Assembly (NCBI GenBank): GCA_000320605.2
Contig: KB445798.1
Span: 314,898 to 378,897, forward strand
DNA: 64,000 bases
DNA from: Gelatoporia subvermispora B
Lineage: Eukaryota > Basidiomycota > Agaricomycetes > Polyporales > Gelatoporiaceae
Reading direction: 5' to 3'
Shown here: positions 58,696-64,000 of the stretch, in pieces
How the letters are laid out: each line of letters starts with the position of its first letter
How positions within the stretch are numbered: position 1 is the stretch's first letter
The notes under the pieces: model-generated
Databases searched by the model: none
What the model saw: only the letters and a program-made list of their open reading frames with translations
What the model was told of the DNA's origin: nothing
Program-made: the position numbers and the translations under genes

Positions 58696-59690
58696 TACTG
58701 GGTGCTATTCTGATGCGCTGCTTGTCCGAACGTGTGGTATAGGGAATTCGATACTTGTTGCAGAGCTGATTGCTAGCGCCATTGCTTTCTACTTTGATCA
58801 AAACTTGATGCTGTTATTAGCTCCTTTTTGACGAACGTATTGCTACTCCACAACTACAGCCCGAATATACTTCATTCGTACAATAGTTGCTCAGTTGACA
58901 ATTCTCATGCGGTTGGAATGGGAGTATGAAGTCGACAGCATTCGCTTATGCGTTCTGCGACTCGCCATGAATCCCCTTCGGCCGCTCATCCCGCAGATCA
59001 TGCAGCGATATGGGAATGCTAGGTTGGATCTACATGTCTCATCACCAATCCAGCGGCTTCCCACCATACAACGTTCACCGGGCAATTATGACTATGCGCT
59101 ACACCCTCAGCTTGCCACAAACGTTCCGGTATGAAGCGGATCCAAAAAGCATGTTTATTTCTCCGTGTTCATGCGTGATGTCCTCATGGCTTCTGATCTA
59201 TCTTACTTTGTTCCCTTTAATTCCCGTCGGATAAATCCCTTCGGTTCTACTCATTGTGAAGGCTCAATATGAGCGCTCGCAACAACAACGTGTTGACTAC
59301 CCTCTACAATTGTCCGCCGTCGCAATATTCACCGGGTCGATTCTGATGTGTGTGCATCGGATATTTTCTACCTTCTCACGTTCTGCCCGAAAGATACCGC
59401 GTATGTCATAGCATCGGCAGGATCGCCTCGCGCACACTGCGCCGTGCCATCTTCCTGCGACTCAGGATTGGATGCGAAACACGGCCTTACGCACAGTGGA
59501 ATAATGGGCACAATACGCGAGTACGCATTATGCTCCCAGAACAGGAGATGTCATCGTGAGAAGATAGCTCATCTCAGCCGGCCATCGTTAGGTTTCAACC
59601 GCATATCCCACACAGCACATGGCATTATAGCCACAGCAGCTCGAGATATCTCCCGAGCCACAGCGAAAACTGAGAAATGCCAACTTTTTC
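58696..59690. other. Spacer duplicated at 10705-11685
   Basis: Homologous in inverted orientation to the spacer in the 8.6-13.5 kb block. A run SWLLIYLTLFPLIP (about 59178-59232) and a basic hydrophobic stretch are seen, but no gene model holds together in either copy. Confidence 0.45.
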
Positions 59691-59697
59691 GGTGTAC

Positions 59698-59704
59698 TTA
59701 AATA
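59698..59704 (+). promoter_or_regulatory. TATA-like box of copy F
   Basis: TTAAATA about 70 bp above the ATG at 59771. Confidence 0.5.
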
Positions 59705-59770
59705 CTGCTCATCATGCAATGACAAAGATCACCGAACTCAGCTCATCTCTCGATCCATTCATCTCACTCT

Positions 59771-61071
59771 ATGCAATACGACAATCAGCCACCGGTACCA
59801 TTACCTCTGAGTCAGGCCCCAATAGCTACGCTAGGGCTGACTGTCCCATACAACACTATGCCACATCCAACTGAACATATTCTCCAAGTGAATGGTTGGG
59901 ATTATTCACACCCAGTGAACGGCTATATGCCGCTGACCACAGGAGGATTCCATGTAAGAGACGAGCATCTAAGTCGTGTGGGGCCAACAGGTCATTAACA
60001 CACGCGTGTTCGTTCAGGTCGTCAATTCACCCGAACAAGACAGATACGCTGGTATAAGCAAGATAAGAACAGCAAATGTACCGCATGTCGCGGAAGGATT
60101 GTTCCAACACGCGCCATTTCAGGTCAGTTGCCGATATCATCCAGCTTGTAGCGGCACCTGACGGCAGTCAATGCAAAGGACACGTTCACCGGCTCCATTG
60201 AAAGGAAGAGCACGCAATATCAAATGCGAGGCCCCATCGATTGGGATATATTCCAGCTGCTCCAGGCGGCCGATGACATGCACTCGAACGGAAAACAGCG
60301 TAAGTGGTGTGCTTAAATACCAGGCGAGAGGAATCTTACTCGAACACCCACCAGAGACTCAACTAATGCCCGGCATGGAGCTCGAAATGGAACTGGAAGA
60401 TGGCACTCGATCGACCTTTCCTCCGCCTAATGCTATTGCCAACCTTGAGTTTGAGCACAGCGACGAGCGTGCTGAAGGTGAGTGCATGGCCCGAACAGCA
60501 TGTAACTGTAGTTGACATCGCGCCACAGGCCGAGAAAACACGCACACACGGATGTCACTGTCCCCGCCTGCGTTTATACTTTCGTCGGGAGTACCGTCAC
60601 CTCTCGTTACGCCGGCGGCGCTTGAACTGCTTTCGGTCGGCACGATCGAGTCTCCCGGAGCCGAAGACGAGACAGATGTACAACCTGCGCCGACAGGAAG
60701 CCTGGAGGCAAAGACAAGGAAACATCAACGCATTCGGCGTCCGTTCGGAGAGGCCTGCGACCGCTGCTCGCGACGTAAAATTAGCTGCATAGAGTCTGCA
60801 GGAGGACACTGTGTGTGAGTAGTCCTGCCTCCCATGTTGTTTTCGGACATACTCATATGGTGTGGCACTCACCCGACGTAGTGCCTGCACTCGATATGCG
60901 CGGCGACATCCCGACCATGTTTGCACCGTAGATCGGGAGATCGGAAAGCGCGGGAGGCCCAAAGGTGTGAAGGATGGTGAAGGCAAGACATCCAGGGTAG
61001 CAAAGGATGGGAAGAGGGTCTGCCGAAAGGCTAAGGGCATCGTAACGACAGATGAGCGGGTGAGAGGCTGA
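59771..61071 (+). CDS. Small Zn2Cys6 DNA-binding protein, family copy F (intact, 344 aa)
   Basis: Six exons (59771-59953, 60018-60122, 60152-60299, 60355-60477, 60529-60814, 60882-61071) total 1035 nt in frame. Same plan as copy D: proline-rich start MQYDNQPPVPLPL, motif PIDWDIFQLLQAADDMHSNG, acidic exon MELEMELEDG, cluster CDRCSRRKISC with GGHCVAC and HPDHVC, then GKRGRPKG. The third exon carries a 4-base net insertion relative to copy D. Frame is restored only if splicing uses TTGTAG (60146-60151) instead of the upstream CCAG used by copy D. Nuclear DNA-binding is inferred and targets are unknown. Confidence 0.78.
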
Positions 61072-62870
61072 GGCTGTCATAGAGATGCAGAGGCGACGCG
61101 CGAAGGGCGCAGGTCAACACAGTGACTACGTTACCTCGTTCCTTCTCGTTTGGCGCGGCACTGGGCCATATGCCGGGTTTCGTCCTTCCTGATATTCTGG
61201 AAATTGTATGACTTTACTTGTGTCCTGCACTATCCATTCTGGAAATGGTCTTTATGTTGTTCTGTTTACAATAATGTATATTCTCATCGACTTGCCGCTG
61301 CTCCCTTGATCATATAAGAGTGATCATCTGTCTCTCTCCAATTATGCAAGGTCAAGTTACTCGGACCCTTGAAATACCTGCAATTTCAGGCACAGACACA
61401 TCATCAAATGACACTTAGCCTCCTGAGCGTATATGTCTGAGCGATCTAACCTGATAGCTATGGGGCACCGTCCATTACGGTCGTCCACGCAGTAGATCTG
61501 CGGTCAGAATGGACTCGAAATGATTAATTTGAGTTCACTGGTGAGCTTATGCAGCGAGCCTCTGGACGAACCCTCAAGCATTGATGAATATATCAGCCCT
61601 TCAAAGACCAAGTAGAGTGTGTCAGTTCACGTTCAGCGGTATCGGTAAGGATCGATGAAGAGATGAGGCCCCCGATTTACTGCTGACGCGTCCCGGTGAA
61701 CAAGGACAGGCGGCCGGCACGCGGCCCGTTGACACGCCATCCATACTCATGTCATGGCATCTCGATGGCTGAAGTGGGCGGACGGCGAGTGACCATGATC
61801 CTCAAATCTCATGGTTTGAATGTGATAACCCTATGTAGATCGAATCTTTGCGATGTCACCAGTCGCCATCTACGTAGTGAATATACTACTATCCCGTACA
61901 TGATTCCTTGGTCTGGAGACGTTCGGACTCCTACTCTGCATACGATACAAATGTCAGAGTATCTGATGCTTGGGCTACACTGCCGTGGATATGACCTACC
62001 ACTAGCACACTGGTCAGCCAGTGTGGCACCGACAATGTCACGGCCAGTAAGTCTTTCTCCACTGCGATGCTAGCTCACGTCATCTCCTTCTGGCCCTCAC
62101 TAATCCGACAATCTTTCGTCAAATCCTATGCGATATAGCCATGCATTTGTAATATCCTACGTCGCTTTGTTCTTGCATACCGGTCTCATTTTTGAAGGGG
62201 AGCTCGCTCTTAACTCACATAACGCCCATGTTCCGGACTATTGAAGCAACATTATCTACGTGAGTCGAAAATTCGCAATGAAATCACCCAAAAAAGATTT
62301 GGATGTCTGAAAAAAAATGCAGCAGACTGACATAATCATTCCCCACACATAGTCGAGATCGCCCTCCAACGTCTTCTCCGGCACATGCAACACATGCGAC
62401 CCATCTCATCAGATTATAGCCAAGGTGAACCGTGGGCGACCAATCACAAAGAACTCCAATTTTCGCCTTCGTAATGGCGCATTCCATGAGCGACCAGAGA
62501 CCAGTGGCCACAGTCTGCATGGTTCGCACTGCCCCTAATTTGGGTGGATGTGGCTCGGACTCTATACTCAGCCGAAGCACGAGGCGATGTGCACAATGCA
62601 AGTACTTGCATTGTTTACCCATGAAGGCAGTATTGTCCAACACTCTGGATCTGTACGAACGGAATCCATCCGCAGGCCCCGGCAAATGACTAGCATCGCA
62701 TCCACGAGGCGAGAAGCAGTCCCAGGCGCTCAGGTTGTATCTCGCTTGTGTGGCATTGAGTACGGGCGACCAGCCACGCTAACGGTCTCAAATACCACGC
62801 ATCTCCCACCTCTCAGGAGTATCCCTACTTGAAACTGTCTCGACTACTCACTCACTTTCTCAAGTTCAAT
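61072..62870. other. Inter-copy region with duplicated blocks
   Basis: No intact gene. 61640-61800 matches 8741-8860 inverted. 61860-62060 resembles 21130-21400 inverted, and 62500-62850 matches 20590-20900 inverted (5' flank of copy G). The 18-bp string at 61685-61702 is identical to 13450-13467. Confidence 0.5.
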
Positions 62871-64000
62871 ATGCGGTACGACCACCAGTCAATGATGGAC
62901 CCTTCTGGGGAGGCCCTGACAATGTCAGGGCGGTTGTCAGAGAACAACATCAACATCACGCTTCGTTATCTGTCACCCGATACCATACATGGCTATGCTG
63001 GAGACCTCCCAGGTAAGCTTGAGAGCAGCAAGGGACATCAATGCCACGCTCATCGACGCATCAGCACCCACATTTGTGCACCAGGGGGCCAATTATCTGG
63101 CTCCTGCGACTGGAATTCCGCCACACGGACCACATGGGTCGACATCCGTGGATGACGTGCCAAATCCACGTCGCGCATATGAATTCAACGTCAGTTACAT
63201 GTATTATTTGATGTGAACGACCATTTACAGCCCCATTCAGGCCGGTATCCCTCCGGGACCGGGCAGCTTCACTCCTGCAAACCAAGTAGTACATAGAGAT
63301 GCACCTTATGCCGGGCAAGGCTTTATCCAAGCCGCACCATTCCAAGTCAGTCATATGTGCTACGTGGTTCGCAATCGCGACTGACGGGTTTCCGGAGCAG
63401 GAGCCAGACGGGGATACGCTTTTCGGCTCTGTTGTGGCCGTGGGCGTCCAAAATCAGACACTGCATATCGACTGGTATTCATACCAGGCCTCGCTGGCGG
63501 TAAACGGTGCAGAACAACACGGTAACCTCATCCCGGGTGATCAGTCCAGCCTTCGTGAGGATTCATCGAAACATCACGTACGATAACGCTAACACTATCA
63601 TGAAGTGCCAGGTATTCATCCAAGGGCAGAGACAGAACCCGACCTGCCTCTAAATTATCCCGGTGAATGGTTCTTCCCTATGCTAGACGTCGAGCGCAAT
63701 GGGCAGACTGGAGGTGGGTCATAGGTCAATCAGAGTATAGCCGCCGTTAACACAGTGCGTCAGACCAAGATAACGCCGGCATACAAACGTCACCGTACCC
63801 GTCACCACCCCTCCCTGGCTCCTCCGTTGCGCCTCCTTCGTCAGGGTGTTTCTCGGTCAGTGTAGCCAAGTCGCCCAAGTCCTCCAACGAGACAGACCCG
63901 CCACCTCCACCGAAAGCGCGCAAGCAGGCGAGGACAATAAGACATAGGGCTAGTCGCAAGATCCGCTGCATCAAGACTGGAGACGGGCCCTGTGTGTGAG
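62871..64000 (+). CDS. Zn2Cys6-family copy G, runs off the window; first two zinc cysteines replaced
   Basis: Open through six exons: MRYDHQSMMDPSG up to AYAGDLP-like GYAGDLP (62871-63016), then 63063-63183, the exon ending AAPFQ at about 63347, EPDGDTLF with LHIDWYSYQASLAVNG (63402-63513), FFPMLDVERNGQTG (about 63611-63710), and the final visible exon 63763-63994. The zinc region reads TIRHRASRKIRCIKTGDGPC, where paralogues have CDRCSRRKISCIE...C: the first two cysteines are Ile and Arg. The remaining part of the cluster lies beyond the edge. All splice phases hold, so the reading frame is maintained although zinc binding should be impaired. Confidence 0.65.

Noticed and set aside
1..64000. 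tRNA, rRNA, CRISPR arrays or bacterial-type operons
   Set aside because: No cloverleaf with TTCGAxTC arm, no regular spaced repeats and no ribosome-binding sites. Intron-rich eukaryotic genes throughout.

Overview
The window looks like a filamentous basidiomycete, most likely a wood-decay Agaricomycete. Genes are rich in introns of about 50-60 bp. It carries a pair of glyoxal-oxidase-type copper radical oxidases, a DUF6533 membrane protein, and housekeeping genes with fungal architectures (DNA2, RAD17, PUF6, IES6, UTP7). Gene models were built by hand: donor/acceptor sites were read from the sequence and reading-frame phase was checked across every junction.

Layout. (1) 0-13.5 kb and 19.8-21.6 kb, minus strand: an unstable accessory region with living and dead copies of a small Zn2Cys6 (fungal binuclear cluster) DNA-binding family. 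The intact copies are 4787-6065 and 9287-10600. Broken copies lie at 0.7-2.6, 6.75-7.9 and 19.8-20.4 kb. Conserved ~0.6 kb 5' modules, a 457-bp hAT-type MITE with an 8-bp target-site duplication, and a RAD17 pseudogene are also here. (2) 14-23.6 kb: an SRPK-like kinase, a small unknown gene, a GC-rich repeat-like block and a DUF6533 gene. (3) 23.8-36.7 kb: a dense housekeeping block with DNA2, PUF6 and IES6 on minus, then UTP7 and an unknown gene on plus. (4) 39.7-45.7 kb: two convergent paralogous copper radical oxidases with C-terminal membrane anchors. (5) 46.9-54.6 kb: a LanC-like protein and an F-box protein flanked by two unknown nuclear-looking proteins. (6) 56.1-64 kb, plus strand: functional RAD17 followed by two more Zn2Cys6 family genes. 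This block is the source or sister of the inverted copy at 8.6-13.46 kb.

The main biology is a replication/checkpoint and ribosome-biogenesis core beside a fast-evolving locus. In that locus RAD17 plus its neighbouring Zn2Cys6 gene was duplicated in inverted orientation. The RAD17 copy decayed (start codon, Walker A lysine and ~1 kb lost), while the transcription-factor-like copy kept an open reading frame. Promoters of both S-phase/checkpoint genes (DNA2, RAD17) carry paired ACGCGT (MCB) boxes close to the start codon. No tRNA, rRNA or CRISPR array was seen.
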